A stretch of 64,000 nucleotides of DNA from Glycomyces luteolus (GTDB lineage Bacteria; Actinomycetota; Actinomycetes; Mycobacteriales; Micromonosporaceae): contig NZ_JAPZVP010000009.1 in assembly GCF_027622875.1 (NCBI RefSeq), forward strand, positions 36,091 to 100,090, read 5' to 3'. The notes below the pieces were generated by a model, which was given only the letters and a program-made list of their open reading frames with translations, did not search any database and had not been told where the DNA came from. This document shows positions 16,931 to 24,967 of the stretch, in pieces. Position numbers and translations under genes: made by a program. Each line of letters begins with the position of its first letter. The stretch's first letter is position 1.

Positions 16931-16960
16931 GGTACAAGCATGCCCGGCGAGGCGCGGGAG

Positions 16961-17002
16961 GCGAAGGCCGGACCCTCGGGGAGGCGGGGGTCCGGCCTTC
17001 GC
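16961..17002 (-). terminator. Terminator of the tandem secreted-protein genes
   Basis: GCGAAGGCCGGACCC pairs perfectly (15 bp) with GGGTCCGGCCTTCGC around a 12-base loop. It begins 10 bp past the stop codon of the leftward gene at 17013. Confidence 0.8.
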
Positions 17003-17012
17003 GGTCGTGGGG

Positions 17013-17420
17013 TTATTCGTTGAATTCCTTGTAGGAGCACTTGATCGGGGTGCTGTCGTTCGCGCCGTCCTGGACGCACACCTTCATCCGGTAGCTCAGG
17101 CTCTCGAGCACGTTGTAGTTGAAGGTGACGTAGTTCCCGGCGCCGACGTTGTTGTACTTGCTCTCCTGGTCGACCCATCTGAGGATGGTCGGGTTGTACA
17201 TCTGGAGGGTGCCTTCGATGCCGTGGCCGTCCCGGTACCAGTCGTAGACGCGGAAGTCGTCGCCGTCGTCGACGTGCATCATCTCGCCGACCAGCATGTC
17301 CTGGTAGACGAGGTCGATGTTGGTGTTGGCGGCGTAGGCGGGGCTGGTGATGCCCGCGACGAGTGCCGCTCCGGCGGCGGCGGTCACCATGGCCCGTACG
17401 GCCCACTGCTTGGTCGTCAT
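17013..17420 (-). CDS. Small secreted protein, copy 2 of a tandem pair
   Basis: 135 residues with a Sec signal peptide (VRAMVTAAAGAALVAG then cleavage after SPAYA) and a mature domain of about 105 residues. The mature part shares long stretches with its neighbour: GEMMHVDDGDDFRVYDWYRD, DGHGIEGTL, and a C-terminal CVQDGANDSTPIKC with two cysteines likely to pair. No database family is recognised. The start at 17420 gives the signal peptide directly. It lies 23 bp after the paralogue and may share its transcript. Confidence 0.75.
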   Translation of the reverse strand: MTTKQWAVRAMVTAAAGAALVAGITSPAYAANTNIDLVYQDMLVGEMMHVDDGDDFRVYDWYRDGHGIEGTLQMYNPTILRWVDQESKYNNVGAGNYVTFNYNVLESLSYRMKVCVQDGANDSTPIKCSYKEFNE

Positions 17421-17443
17421 GATCGCTCCTCTCGGTCCGGCTG

Positions 17444-17848
17444 CTATTCGGTGAAGGTCTTGTTGTCGCACTTGATCGGGGTGGGGTCGCTCGCGCCGTC
17501 CTGGAGGCAGACGACGAGGCGGTAGCGCTCGACCGAGAGGACGTCGTACTGGAATTCGACGTAGGTGCCGCCGCCGGTGTTGTTGTACTTCGATTCGATG
17601 GTGGACCACTGGCGGGTCACGGGGTGCTGGGCCTGGAGTGTGCCCTTGACGCCGTGGCCGTCCCGGTACCAGTCGTAGACGCGGAAGTCGTCGCCGTCGT
17701 CGACGTGGCGCATCTCGCCGACGAGCATCGAGTCGTAGACGAGGTCGATGTTGGTGTCGGCGGCGTAGGCGGGGCTGGTGATGCCCGCGACCAGGGCGGC
17801 GCCGACCGCTGCGGTGACGGCGGTCCTGGCGAGCCACTTCTTGAACAT
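17444..17848 (-). CDS. Small secreted protein, copy 1 of a tandem pair
   Basis: 134 residues. The signal peptide (TAVTAAVGAALVAG, cleavage after SPAYA) and mature domain match the downstream gene, with about 60-65% identity by eye. Shared blocks are NIDLVY, LVGEMRHVDDGDDFRVYDWY and CLQDGASDPTPIKC. The central part differs most. This is a clear gene duplication. Function unknown; a secreted beta-rich protein with one disulfide is the most that can be said. Confidence 0.75.
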   Translation of the reverse strand: MFKKWLARTAVTAAVGAALVAGITSPAYAADTNIDLVYDSMLVGEMRHVDDGDDFRVYDWYRDGHGVKGTLQAQHPVTRQWSTIESKYNNTGGGTYVEFQYDVLSVERYRLVVCLQDGASDPTPIKCDNKTFTE

Positions 17849-18001
17849 GGTCCGTGCTCCTCGTGCGATCGAAGGGTCCGAAGGGGATCGTGACTGGAAG
17901 ACGCCGGCTGTCGGCTACCGGTTGCCTCAGCATTGCAGTGATCTGGGTTACTTTCCTTGCGTCGCAACGGAACTCGAAAGAACCCTTCGCGTACGAGGAG
18001 T

Positions 18002-18031
18002 GGCCGGGCCCGCCGCGACGCGGGCCCGGCC
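18002..18031 (-). terminator. Terminator of the HAF-repeat secreted protein gene
   Basis: GGCCGGGCCCGC, loop CGCGAC, GCGGGCCCGGCC lies 15 bp beyond the stop codon of the leftward gene. Confidence 0.75.
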
Positions 18032-18045
18032 GGTGTCCACTGTGC

Positions 18046-19140
18046 CTAGTCGCACGTCCAGGTGACGGCCTTCAGGATGTGGTTGTCGGCTTCGTCCTGA
18101 CCCGCGTAGACCTGCCCGGCGACGAGTTCGCCGTCGTCGCTGATCTCGGTGGCGTAGTCGCCGAACCAGTTGTCGGCGGGGTCGACGAGGCCGGGCAGCT
18201 CGACGACCTTCCCGTCCTCCTCCTGGAAGACGGCGAGCGGCTCCGCGGCGCCGGCGACGGTGCCCTCCTCGTTGATCGCGAGGGCCATGGGCACGTCGGT
18301 GAGCTCGACGGTGCCGTCCTCCAGGTTCCAGCGGACACCGGTTTCGAGGCCTGGCGAGTACACGTTGCCGCCGACCCATCCGTCGGCGATGACGGACGCG
18401 GTCAGGAAGAGCTCGGCCGGGTCGGCGCCCTCGGGCATCGGCAGTTCCTCGCCGGTCCCGTCCGGGTGCCACACGTACGGCCGGGAGAACCCGTCCTCAG
18501 TGTGATAGGTGCCGACGATCGTGCCGTCCTCGTCGATCGACGAGGCGGTGCCCGAGACCGCGCCCTTCGGCAGCTGCAGCGTCTCGGCCTTGAGGCTCCC
18601 GTCCCGCCAGGCGACCGGCTGCGTGTACTCCTGGTCCGAGTAGCCGACGATGTCGCCGTCCTCGTTGACGTCGGTCGGCGTGCCGCCGCCTTCGACGCCG
18701 AGCTCCCACAGCTCCCCGTCGCGGAAGACGTAGGGGACGAGGAGGCCGTCGACCCAGGACGCGCCGACCGCGACGCCGTCGGAGTTCACCCCGGTCAGGG
18801 TCTGCTCGGTGCCCGGCAGCGGCAGTTCGACGGCCTCGCCGTCCTCATAGAGGTACGTCGCGCGCTCCTGCCCTTCCAGCAGGGCCGGATAGACCCGGTA
18901 GGCGATGACGTCGCCGTCGCCGCTCATGGCGGTGACGAGGCTGAAGTACCGGCCTTCCGGCATCGGCAGCTCCTGGAGGACGCACGCGTCCTCGCCCGCG
19001 GGGGCCGCGCTCGCGCCCTGGAAGGGGACGACCGCGGCCGCGGCGGCGGCGAGGAACACGCCGCCTGCCGCAAAAACACTGCGGCGCTTGAGGTCTCGAG
19101 TGGGTCGGGGGTCGACGTCGTGCTCGTGCGAGAAAGACAC
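18046..19140 (-). CDS. Secreted protein with HAF-type repeats, probable Tat substrate
   Basis: 364 residues. The N-terminus has KRRSVFAAGGVFLAAAAAAV, a twin-arginine-like signal followed by an Ala-X-Ala site. The body has a series of repeats with the core [I/V]N-x-x-G-x-[A/I/V]-x-G (GVNSDGVAVGAS, DVNEDGDIVGYS, SIDEDGTIVGTY, AINEEGTVAGAA), the signature of extracellular HAF-type repeats predicted to form a beta-propeller. Two cysteines (CVLQEL near the start, TWTCD at the end) could close the ring. Role unknown. Confidence 0.78.
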   Translation of the reverse strand: MSFSHEHDVDPRPTRDLKRRSVFAAGGVFLAAAAAAVVPFQGASAAPAGEDACVLQELPMPEGRYFSLVTAMSGDGDVIAYRVYPALLEGQERATYLYEDGEAVELPLPGTEQTLTGVNSDGVAVGASWVDGLLVPYVFRDGELWELGVEGGGTPTDVNEDGDIVGYSDQEYTQPVAWRDGSLKAETLQLPKGAVSGTASSIDEDGTIVGTYHTEDGFSRPYVWHPDGTGEELPMPEGADPAELFLTASVIADGWVGGNVYSPGLETGVRWNLEDGTVELTDVPMALAINEEGTVAGAAEPLAVFQEEDGKVVELPGLVDPADNWFGDYATEISDDGELVAGQVYAGQDEADNHILKAVTWTCD

Positions 19141-19493
19141 GGAGGGTCCTTTCGTCGATTTCGCCGGGCCCGGATGGCCCGATGCCCTCCAGTACGCGGC
19201 CCGATGTGACCCGGGTTGCCCGCACTTCGCCGGATCGTGCCCGGGCCGTCCGTTCGCTGTCGAACAGTGTCGAACAGGCCGGGTTACCGGTCGGTTCGTT
19301 TACCCCTCGGGACACTTGCGACTCACGCGCGGTAGGAGTGAAACACCTGCGTAACACGTAGATAGAACCTTAAAGATTTCCTCTGCCCGCGTTGACTCGG
19401 GCCTGTGTCGGACGCTACAGTTCTTCACAATCACCCTTCCTAGTGAACGCGCATTCACCCCCACCGGTGAACCCCCAAGTGGTAGGGAGCCAT
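19141..19493. other. Divergent intergenic region with 10-bp tandem repeat
   Basis: About 350 bp without a gene. It holds the two direct copies of TGTCGAACAG at 19258-19277 (exactly one helical turn apart) and the DUF4272 gene promoter at 19392-19421. The repeat lies about 120 bp before the HAF-protein start and could bind a regulator. Confidence 0.5.
19392..19421 (+). promoter_or_regulatory. Vegetative-type promoter of the DUF4272 gene
   Basis: TTGACT and TACAGT are separated by 18 bp, a good match to the principal sigma factor consensus. Transcription would start near 19428, leaving a leader of about 65 bases before the ATG at 19494. Confidence 0.65.
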
Positions 19494-20159
19494 ATGCCGA
19501 CGGCGATCTCAGACCAGCGAAGCGTTCGACTGCGCACAGTGGACGGACTCAGTGCACTCGGCATCCCCGCGCCCCCCGCGCAGTTCCCGCTCCCGTTCCC
19601 CGCCGGCCAGCTGCCCCGCATGCGGCCCCGCGGCCACGTCGAGGCCCGCGCCGCGATCCTCAACATCGTCCAGGCCCGCGTCTTCGACATGCCCGAGGAA
19701 CTGGCGATGCGCTGGCTCCTCGACGCGCACGTCCTCGACCACCTCTCCCCGGACGAATGGGGCTTCATCGCCTGCGGCCGAGGCGAACGCTCGCGCTACG
19801 CCGACCAGCTCGAGAGCCTCTACACGGTCTCCTGGCTGCTCGGCCTCGTCGACCACCTCGACCCGGCCGTGCCCTGCAGTGAAGAGCTCCCCGAGCTCCT
19901 GCCGGACCTGCGGCGGCCGGAGTCCTTCGGGGCCTGGAGGGACCGCCAGCTCACGCCCACGCGCGACCCCGCCGTGATCGCCGAGATGCTCGACCTCTAC
20001 TACTGCCTCGACTGGGTCTGCGACCAGGCCCGCCGCGCCGGGCAGGCCCCGCCGCGCGGCGTCGACGACAACCTGGTGTGGCACCGGCGCTGGGCCCTCG
20101 AATGGGCCGTGGTCTTCGCCGACGAGCGGCCCGTCCACTGGGACGAAGTCCGGCTGTGA
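19494..20159 (+). CDS. DUF4272 domain-containing protein
   Basis: 221 residues. Residues 45-200 match the pattern of DUF4272: an ALxMPEELAMRWLL-like start, HLSPDEWGFIA, and SRYADQLESLYTVSWLLGLV where family members keep an aromatic-rich helix. These proteins are soluble, helical and uncharacterised. The start is fixed by GGTAGGGAG shortly before the ATG; the open frame extends further upstream but overlaps the promoter. It precedes adenosine deaminase by 36 bp, though that gene may have its own promoter. Confidence 0.75.
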   Translation: MPTAISDQRSVRLRTVDGLSALGIPAPPAQFPLPFPAGQLPRMRPRGHVEARAAILNIVQARVFDMPEELAMRWLLDAHVLDHLSPDEWGFIACGRGERSRYADQLESLYTVSWLLGLVDHLDPAVPCSEELPELLPDLRRPESFGAWRDRQLTPTRDPAVIAEMLDLYYCLDWVCDQARRAGQAPPRGVDDNLVWHRRWALEWAVVFADERPVHWDEVRL

Positions 20160-20183
20160 GGCAGGCTCGCGTAAGCGGCTGAC

Positions 20184-20189
20184 TATATT
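20184..20189 (+). promoter_or_regulatory. Possible -10 box giving a leaderless adenosine deaminase transcript
   Basis: TATATT lies 6 bp before the ATG at 20196, and no Shine-Dalgarno sequence is present. This resembles the cysS arrangement. No clear -35 is seen. Confidence 0.35.
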
Positions 20190-20195
20190 CATGGG

Positions 20196-21308
20196 ATGAA
20201 TCCGCCTGCTTTTGTGAACTCCGCGCTCGACATCGACGCGATCCGCCGAGCCCCTAAGGTCGTGCTCCACGAGCACCTCGACGGCGGCCTCCGCCCGGAG
20301 ACGATCATCGAGATCGCCGACGAGATCGGCCACACCCTGCCCGAGCACGAACCCGAGGCACTGAAGAACTGGTTCTTCGAGGCCGCCGACTCCGGCACCC
20401 TGGAGCGCTACCTCGAGACCTTCGCGCACACCGTCGCCGTCATGCAGCGCCCCGAGGACTGCTTCCGCGTCGCCTCCGAAGCGGCCCAGGACCTCGCGAG
20501 CGACGGCGTCGTCTACGCCGAACTGCGCTACGCCCCCGAGCAGCAGCTCCTCGCCGGGCTCAGCCTCGAGGAGGTCGTCGAGGCCACACTCGCCGGATTC
20601 GAAGCGGGCCAGAACCTCGCCGCCGACGCCGGCCACGACATCACCGTCCGCACCCTCCTGTGCGGGATGCGGCACGCCGACCGCACCAAGGAGATCGCCC
20701 AGCTCGCGGTCGCTTACCGCGACAAGGGCGTCGTCGGCTTCGACATCGCCGGCGGCGAGATCGGCAACCCGGCCGAGCGACACGTCGAGGCCTTCGACTA
20801 CCTGCGCCGCGAATCGATGCCGTTCACCATCCACGCGGGGGAATCCTGCGGCCCCGAGTCGATCTGGGGCGCGGTCGACGTCTGCGGCGCCAACCGCATC
20901 GGCCACGGCGTCCGGCTCATCGAGGACATCGACCTCACCGGCGACGAGGTGAAGCTCTCGAACCTCGCCCACTACATCCGCGACCGGCGCATCGCCCTCG
21001 AAGTCGCGCCCTCCTCCAACCTGCAGACCGGGGCCGCCGAATCCATTGAGACGCACCCGATCAGCGTGCTCTACAACCTCGGCTTCCGCGTCACCGTCAA
21101 CAACGACAACCGCCTCCAGAGCCGCACCAGCGTCTCCCGCGAGTTCCATATCCTCTCCGAGACCTTCGGCTGGGGCTGGGCAGAAGTCAAGCGCTGCACC
21201 GAGAACGCGATGAAAGCCTCGTTCCTGCACCACCCGGAGCGCCGCCGCGTCCTCGAAGAGGTGATTCGCCCCGCGTACGCCGCGCTGGAGTCCGCCGACG
21301 CTGAGTAA
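20196..21308 (+). CDS. add: Adenosine deaminase (or aminodeoxyfutalosine deaminase of the same family)
   Basis: Zinc hydrolase of 370 residues converting adenosine to inosine. Metal and catalytic motifs are seen in order: LHEHLDGGLRPE near residue 24, FTIHAGESCGP (His and catalytic Glu) near 210, HGVRL near 235, and the metal Asp in VNNDNRLQSRTS near 305. Members of this family can also act on 6-aminodeoxyfutalosine in menaquinone synthesis; since an amidohydrolase better suited to that task lies next door, purine salvage is the simpler reading. The next gene starts 10 bp downstream, so the two are an operon. Confidence 0.88.
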   Translation: MNPPAFVNSALDIDAIRRAPKVVLHEHLDGGLRPETIIEIADEIGHTLPEHEPEALKNWFFEAADSGTLERYLETFAHTVAVMQRPEDCFRVASEAAQDLASDGVVYAELRYAPEQQLLAGLSLEEVVEATLAGFEAGQNLAADAGHDITVRTLLCGMRHADRTKEIAQLAVAYRDKGVVGFDIAGGEIGNPAERHVEAFDYLRRESMPFTIHAGESCGPESIWGAVDVCGANRIGHGVRLIEDIDLTGDEVKLSNLAHYIRDRRIALEVAPSSNLQTGAAESIETHPISVLYNLGFRVTVNNDNRLQSRTSVSREFHILSETFGWGWAEVKRCTENAMKASFLHHPERRRVLEEVIRPAYAALESADAE

Positions 21309-21318
21309 GCTCGGCTCC

Positions 21319-22557
21319 ATGCACGTTTACACCGCTCCTGTCGTCGTCCCCGTCGCGGACGAGCCGATTCGCGAGGGCGCGGTCGGGGTCGACGACGGGC
21401 GGATCGCCTACGTCGGCCCCGCCGCCGACGCCCCCGAAGCCGAAGCGACCACCGCCTTCGAGGGCGTGCTCACCCCCGGACTCGTCAACGCCCACACCCA
21501 TTTGTGCTACTCCGCGTTCGCCGACATGTACGGCAACGAGAAGGAGTTCTTCGAGTGGATCCAGGACTTCGCGCGCCGCAACCCCGAGACCGCCGATGAC
21601 GCCTGGAAGGCCTCCGTGCAGCTCGGCATCGACGAGTCGATCGGCCACGGCGTCACCGCCGTCGCCGACATCGTCACGCCCGCAGCCGGTTTCGAGCCGC
21701 TCTTCGCCTCAAGCCTCGCGGGCGTCGCCTACTGGGAGGCCTGCTTCATCGACGGCGCCCGCTGGGAGGGCAACCGCAGCGCCTGGCGCGAGATCGTCAC
21801 CGACAGCCGCGCGGTCAACAACTCCGACATCGCCGTCGGCATCAGCCCCCACACGCTGTACACGCTGGGCACCGAGGTCGGCAAGAGCCTTGCCGAGCTC
21901 GCGCGGACCCTCGACATCCGCCTCCACCCGCACCTGGCCGAGACCATGCACGAGGACATGTACGTGCGCCGCGGCTCCGGCCCGTTCGCGTTCATGAACC
22001 GCCGCGCCGGCCTCGAGCTCGAACTCGCCGACGGCGGCGCGGGGCACTCCCCGGCCGCGCAGATGGAGAAGGTCGGCTGGCTCGGCGCCGATTCCCATGT
22101 GGCGCACGGCGTCCACCTCGACAAGGCCGACCGGGAACTGCTCCGCAACCTCGGCACCGCCGTCGCCCTCTGCGTCCGCTCGAACGCCCGCCTCGAAGCG
22201 GGCGAGCCGCCCGTCGCGGCCTACCGCGCCGAAGGCAACACCGTCGCGATCGGCACCGACTCGCGCGCCTCCAGCCCCGACCTCGACGTCGCCGCCGAAT
22301 GGCCGCTGCTGCGAAAACTCGCGCTCGCCCAGGGCGACGGCGGCGAAGGCCTCAACGAATGGCTCGTCCGCGCCGCCACCGAAGGCGGCGCGAAGGCCCT
22401 CGGCCGCGACGACATCGGCGCGATCAAGGTCGGCAACCGCGCCGACCTCGCGGTCTTCGACGTCGACACCGAAGGCGACCCGTACGCCGCCCTGGTGAAC
22501 GGCGCCGCCGGGAACTGCACCGCCACCGTGCTCAAAGGCGATCTCATCCAGCGGTAG
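21319..22557 (+). CDS. Amidohydrolase, probable aminodeoxyfutalosine deaminase (MqnX-like)
   Basis: 412 residues, cog0402-type deaminase. The metal site is readable: HTH at 59-61 (VNAHTHLCYS), the second-shell HPHLAE near 203 with its His and catalytic Glu, HGVHLD near 258, and the metal Asp in GTDSRAS near 313. The family deaminates S-adenosylhomocysteine, guanine or, in some actinobacteria, 6-aminodeoxyfutalosine. Its position between adenosine deaminase and menG supports the futalosine route to menaquinone, but this is inference from context. A terminator follows 130 bp downstream. Confidence 0.8.
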   Translation: MHVYTAPVVVPVADEPIREGAVGVDDGRIAYVGPAADAPEAEATTAFEGVLTPGLVNAHTHLCYSAFADMYGNEKEFFEWIQDFARRNPETADDAWKASVQLGIDESIGHGVTAVADIVTPAAGFEPLFASSLAGVAYWEACFIDGARWEGNRSAWREIVTDSRAVNNSDIAVGISPHTLYTLGTEVGKSLAELARTLDIRLHPHLAETMHEDMYVRRGSGPFAFMNRRAGLELELADGGAGHSPAAQMEKVGWLGADSHVAHGVHLDKADRELLRNLGTAVALCVRSNARLEAGEPPVAAYRAEGNTVAIGTDSRASSPDLDVAAEWPLLRKLALAQGDGGEGLNEWLVRAATEGGAKALGRDDIGAIKVGNRADLAVFDVDTEGDPYAALVNGAAGNCTATVLKGDLIQR

Positions 22558-22688
22558 ACCGCGGATAACGCTTCGATCTCGAGGCTTGTCGATGCGCTCG
22601 TCGTTCGACATGCTTGGAACGCCGCATCACGGCGGTACAGGACTTCCTTCACCGGAGAGGCTCGCCTCTCTGTGTATCCCCTGGAGAA

Positions 22689-22721
22689 GGCGGGGCGCGC
22701 ATGCGCGCCCCGCCGTTTTTT
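22689..22721 (+). terminator. Strong intrinsic terminator after the amidohydrolase gene
   Basis: GGCGGGGCGCG, loop CATG, CGCGCCCCGCC (11-bp stem) followed by GTTTTTTC. Confidence 0.93.
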
Positions 22722-23005
22722 CACTCCGCCTTTTTCAAGCTGGACACCGGCCCGCAAAACGGCGGAACCAGCGGTTATCCGACGAAGGCATACGAGCACG
22801 TCGCAGCCTGTGACAACCGGCACTCCATTGCTATCGGAAGGGTTACACGCGATAACGGTTCGGCTTCATAGATCGACATCACAGCCTCCATGCGTCAATG
22901 TGGTCGTGTAGCGCAGACCGCACTCGGGGGATCTCTCAGCGTCATCCCAGCCGGGACGGATACCGGTCCGCGCACCGGCGAACCGAAGACGACCAGGAGG
23001 CGACG

Positions 23006-23170
23006 ATGCACCGCTCACCCGCGCACACCGCAGCGCCTTCCGGTGCGCCCCAGGCGCTCCCGTCCCACCCCAAGGTTCAATCCTCAGCCTCCCTACCGGG
23101 CGAGCGCGCGGCCGTACCCTGCTCCCTCAAGGCCGCAAGCGTCGCGTTACCCCGCGCGCGCCCGATATAA
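23006..23170 (+). CDS. Possible 54-residue leader peptide or small protein before menG
   Basis: ATG preceded by AGGAGG with a 5-bp gap, an almost ideal ribosome site, opens 54 codons rich in Pro, Ala, Ser and His. No family is recognised and no membrane segment is seen. The stop codon lies 8 bp before a strong terminator, and menG begins right after that. This is the spacing expected of a translated leader that controls termination, but a chance ORF is possible in GC-rich DNA. Confidence 0.35.
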   Translation: MHRSPAHTAAPSGAPQALPSHPKVQSSASLPGERAAVPCSLKAASVALPRARPI

Positions 23171-23178
23171 CCCCTTGA

Positions 23179-23222
23179 TCCGCCGGGGCCCACACCGACA
23201 GGGCTCCGGCGGATTTTCTGTT
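23179..23222 (+). terminator. Strong terminator or attenuator directly before menG
   Basis: TCCGCCGGGGCC pairs with GGCTCCGGCGGA (12 pairs, one G-T) around an 11-base loop, followed by TTTTCTGTTT. It ends 4 to 22 bp before the menG start, so transcripts from upstream would stop unless regulated. Confidence 0.82.
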
Positions 23223-23244
23223 TCCCGTGTGCAAGGCTGTGCGA

Positions 23245-23940
23245 GTGATCGAGGCGAACGAAGCGAATACCCCGCGTAAGGAACCCGGCCGCGTCGCGGC
23301 GATGTTCGACCGGGTCGCGCCGGGCTACGACCGCACCAACACCGTGATGGTCGCCGGGCAGGACAAGCGCTGGCGCAAGGCGACCCGCGAGGCCCTGAGC
23401 CTCCAGCCGGGCGAGCGCTGCCTCGACCTCGGCGCGGGCACCGGCGTATCCACTGCCGAGCTCGCGAAGTCGGGCGCCGACGTCGTGGGCGTCGACTTCT
23501 CACTCGAGATGCTGAAGCACCACAAGGACCGCCAGGTGCCGCTGGTGAACGCCGACGCGCTGCACCTGCCGTTCGCCGACGACGCCTTCAACGCCGTCAC
23601 CGGCTCCTTCTTCATCCGCAACGTCGTCGACCTCGACGCCTGCCTCGCCGAGATCCGCCGCGTCCTCGCCCCCGGCGGCCGGATGGTGCTGTGCGAGGTC
23701 TCGCAGCCGGTCTGGAAGCCCTACCGCAAGGCCCACGGCGTCTTCGTCAAGCACGTGCTGCCGAAGGTGGCCTCCCGCGTCGCCTCCGACCCGGAGGCCT
23801 ACAAGTACCTCTCCGAGACGACGATGGCCTGGCCCGACCAGGCCGCGTTCGCCGACCGCATCGTCAAGGCCGGCTTCCGGAAGGTCGCCTGGCGAAACCT
23901 CGCCGGCGGCGCGGTCGCCATGCACCGCGGGTTCAAGTAG
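23245..23940 (+). CDS. menG: Demethylmenaquinone methyltransferase
   Basis: SAM-dependent C-methylation of demethylmenaquinone, the last ring step of menaquinone synthesis. About 231 residues. UbiE/MenG signatures are seen: AMFDRVAPGYDRTNTVM near residue 20, SAM motif LDLGAGTGVSTAEL near 62, and FFIRNVVDLDACLAEIRRVL near 125. The GTG at 23245 has AAGG 8 bp upstream; an earlier GTG (23227) would add six residues but touches the terminator. The gene belongs functionally with the amidohydrolase, menaquinone reductase and polyprenyl synthase in this window. Confidence 0.88.
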   Translation: MIEANEANTPRKEPGRVAAMFDRVAPGYDRTNTVMVAGQDKRWRKATREALSLQPGERCLDLGAGTGVSTAELAKSGADVVGVDFSLEMLKHHKDRQVPLVNADALHLPFADDAFNAVTGSFFIRNVVDLDACLAEIRRVLAPGGRMVLCEVSQPVWKPYRKAHGVFVKHVLPKVASRVASDPEAYKYLSETTMAWPDQAAFADRIVKAGFRKVAWRNLAGGAVAMHRGFK

Positions 23941-24090
23941 GGAGCACCGCGAGATCGGCGGCAGCACCGCATAGGTGCGCCGCCCGGCCGCGGTGGTGGG
24001 TGCGGCGCGGGCGGCGCGTTGCGGGCTGGGATGAGACGATCACCTGCCCGCGGCTTTCGAGCCCGCCCCGTGGTCGGGCCCGGCACGTAT

Positions 24091-24951
24091 TCAGTTGAGC
24101 TGGAACGAGCGCTTCGAGAGGCCCATCCAGTAGCCTTCGATGACGGTGGCCGCCGCCTGCTCCTGCTCGCTCGCGGCCCCGTAGGTCACGAACAGCGGCA
24201 CGTAGTGGTCCACCGTCGGGTGCGCGTACGGCATCCCCGGCGCCTGCGAGCGGTAGCGCGCCAGCTCCTCGATGTCCCCGCGCGCCAAGGCGTCCGAGAC
24301 CCAGTCGTCGAAGTCCGCCGACCAGCCCGGCACGTCCTCGGGGCGGCGGAAGTCGATGAACGGCAGCCCGTGCGTCATGAACCCCGAGCCGACCACGAGG
24401 TAGCCCTCCTCGCGCAGCGGCCGCAGCCGCGCGCCGATCGCCATGAGCCGGTGCGGATCGTGTGTCGGGATCGACATCTGGAGCACCGGCACGTCCCCGT
24501 CCGGGTACATGACCTTGAGCGGCACCCACGCGCCGTGGTCGAGGCCGCGGCTCGCGTGCTGGTGCAGCGGTTCGGTGTCCGGCATCGCCGCGGCGACCCG
24601 CCGCGCCATCGCGCTCGCGTCCGGCGTCTCGTACCGCATCTGGAAGTAGCGCTGGGGGAAGCCGCCGAAGTCGTACACGAGCGGGGTCCCGGGCGCGGAG
24701 CTGGAGATCATGAGCGGCGCGGCCTCCCAGTGGGCCGAGACGATGAGGATGCCCTTGGGGCGCGGCAGGCCCTGCGCCCAGGCGAAGAGCTCGCCCATCC
24801 ACGCGGCCTCGTCGAACAGCGGCGGCGCGCCGTGGCTGAGATACAGCGAGGGCAGGGCGCCGTCTTCGGGCGCCCAGTCGCGCCGCTCGGCCGCGGCGGG
24901 CGCGGTGGTCTCGAGGAAGGCGTCGAACGCGGCGCCGGGTCGGCCGGACAT
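24091..24951 (-). CDS. ygiD: LigB-type extradiol ring-cleavage dioxygenase (DODA-like)
   Basis: Non-haem iron or zinc enzyme opening catechol-type rings (4,5-DOPA extradiol dioxygenase family), 286 residues. Ligand motifs are SHGAPPLF with His40, SAHWE with His74, DHGAWVPL near 138, SIPTHDPH near 160, MTHGLP near 194 and HPTVDHYVPLF near 247. Size and spacing match E. coli YgiD. It is divergent from a marR gene, with two palindromes between them, so MarR probably represses it and the inducer may be a phenolic compound. The real substrate is not known. Confidence 0.88.
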   Translation of the reverse strand: MSGRPGAAFDAFLETTAPAAAERRDWAPEDGALPSLYLSHGAPPLFDEAAWMGELFAWAQGLPRPKGILIVSAHWEAAPLMISSSAPGTPLVYDFGGFPQRYFQMRYETPDASAMARRVAAAMPDTEPLHQHASRGLDHGAWVPLKVMYPDGDVPVLQMSIPTHDPHRLMAIGARLRPLREEGYLVVGSGFMTHGLPFIDFRRPEDVPGWSADFDDWVSDALARGDIEELARYRSQAPGMPYAHPTVDHYVPLFVTYGAASEQEQAAATVIEGYWMGLSKRSFQLN

Positions 24952-24967
24952 GAGTACTCCTGCTTCA

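Larger units (their letters stand above)
22558..23244. other. Intergenic region before menG with two terminators and a short ORF
   Basis: Nearly 690 bp with no established gene. It holds a small hairpin GAGAGG-CTCG-CCTCTC (22655-22670), a strong terminator (22689-22721), about 280 bp of mixed sequence, a short ORF with a good Shine-Dalgarno sequence (23006-23170) and a second strong terminator (23179-23222) directly before menG. The layout looks like a regulated leader. Confidence 0.55.
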
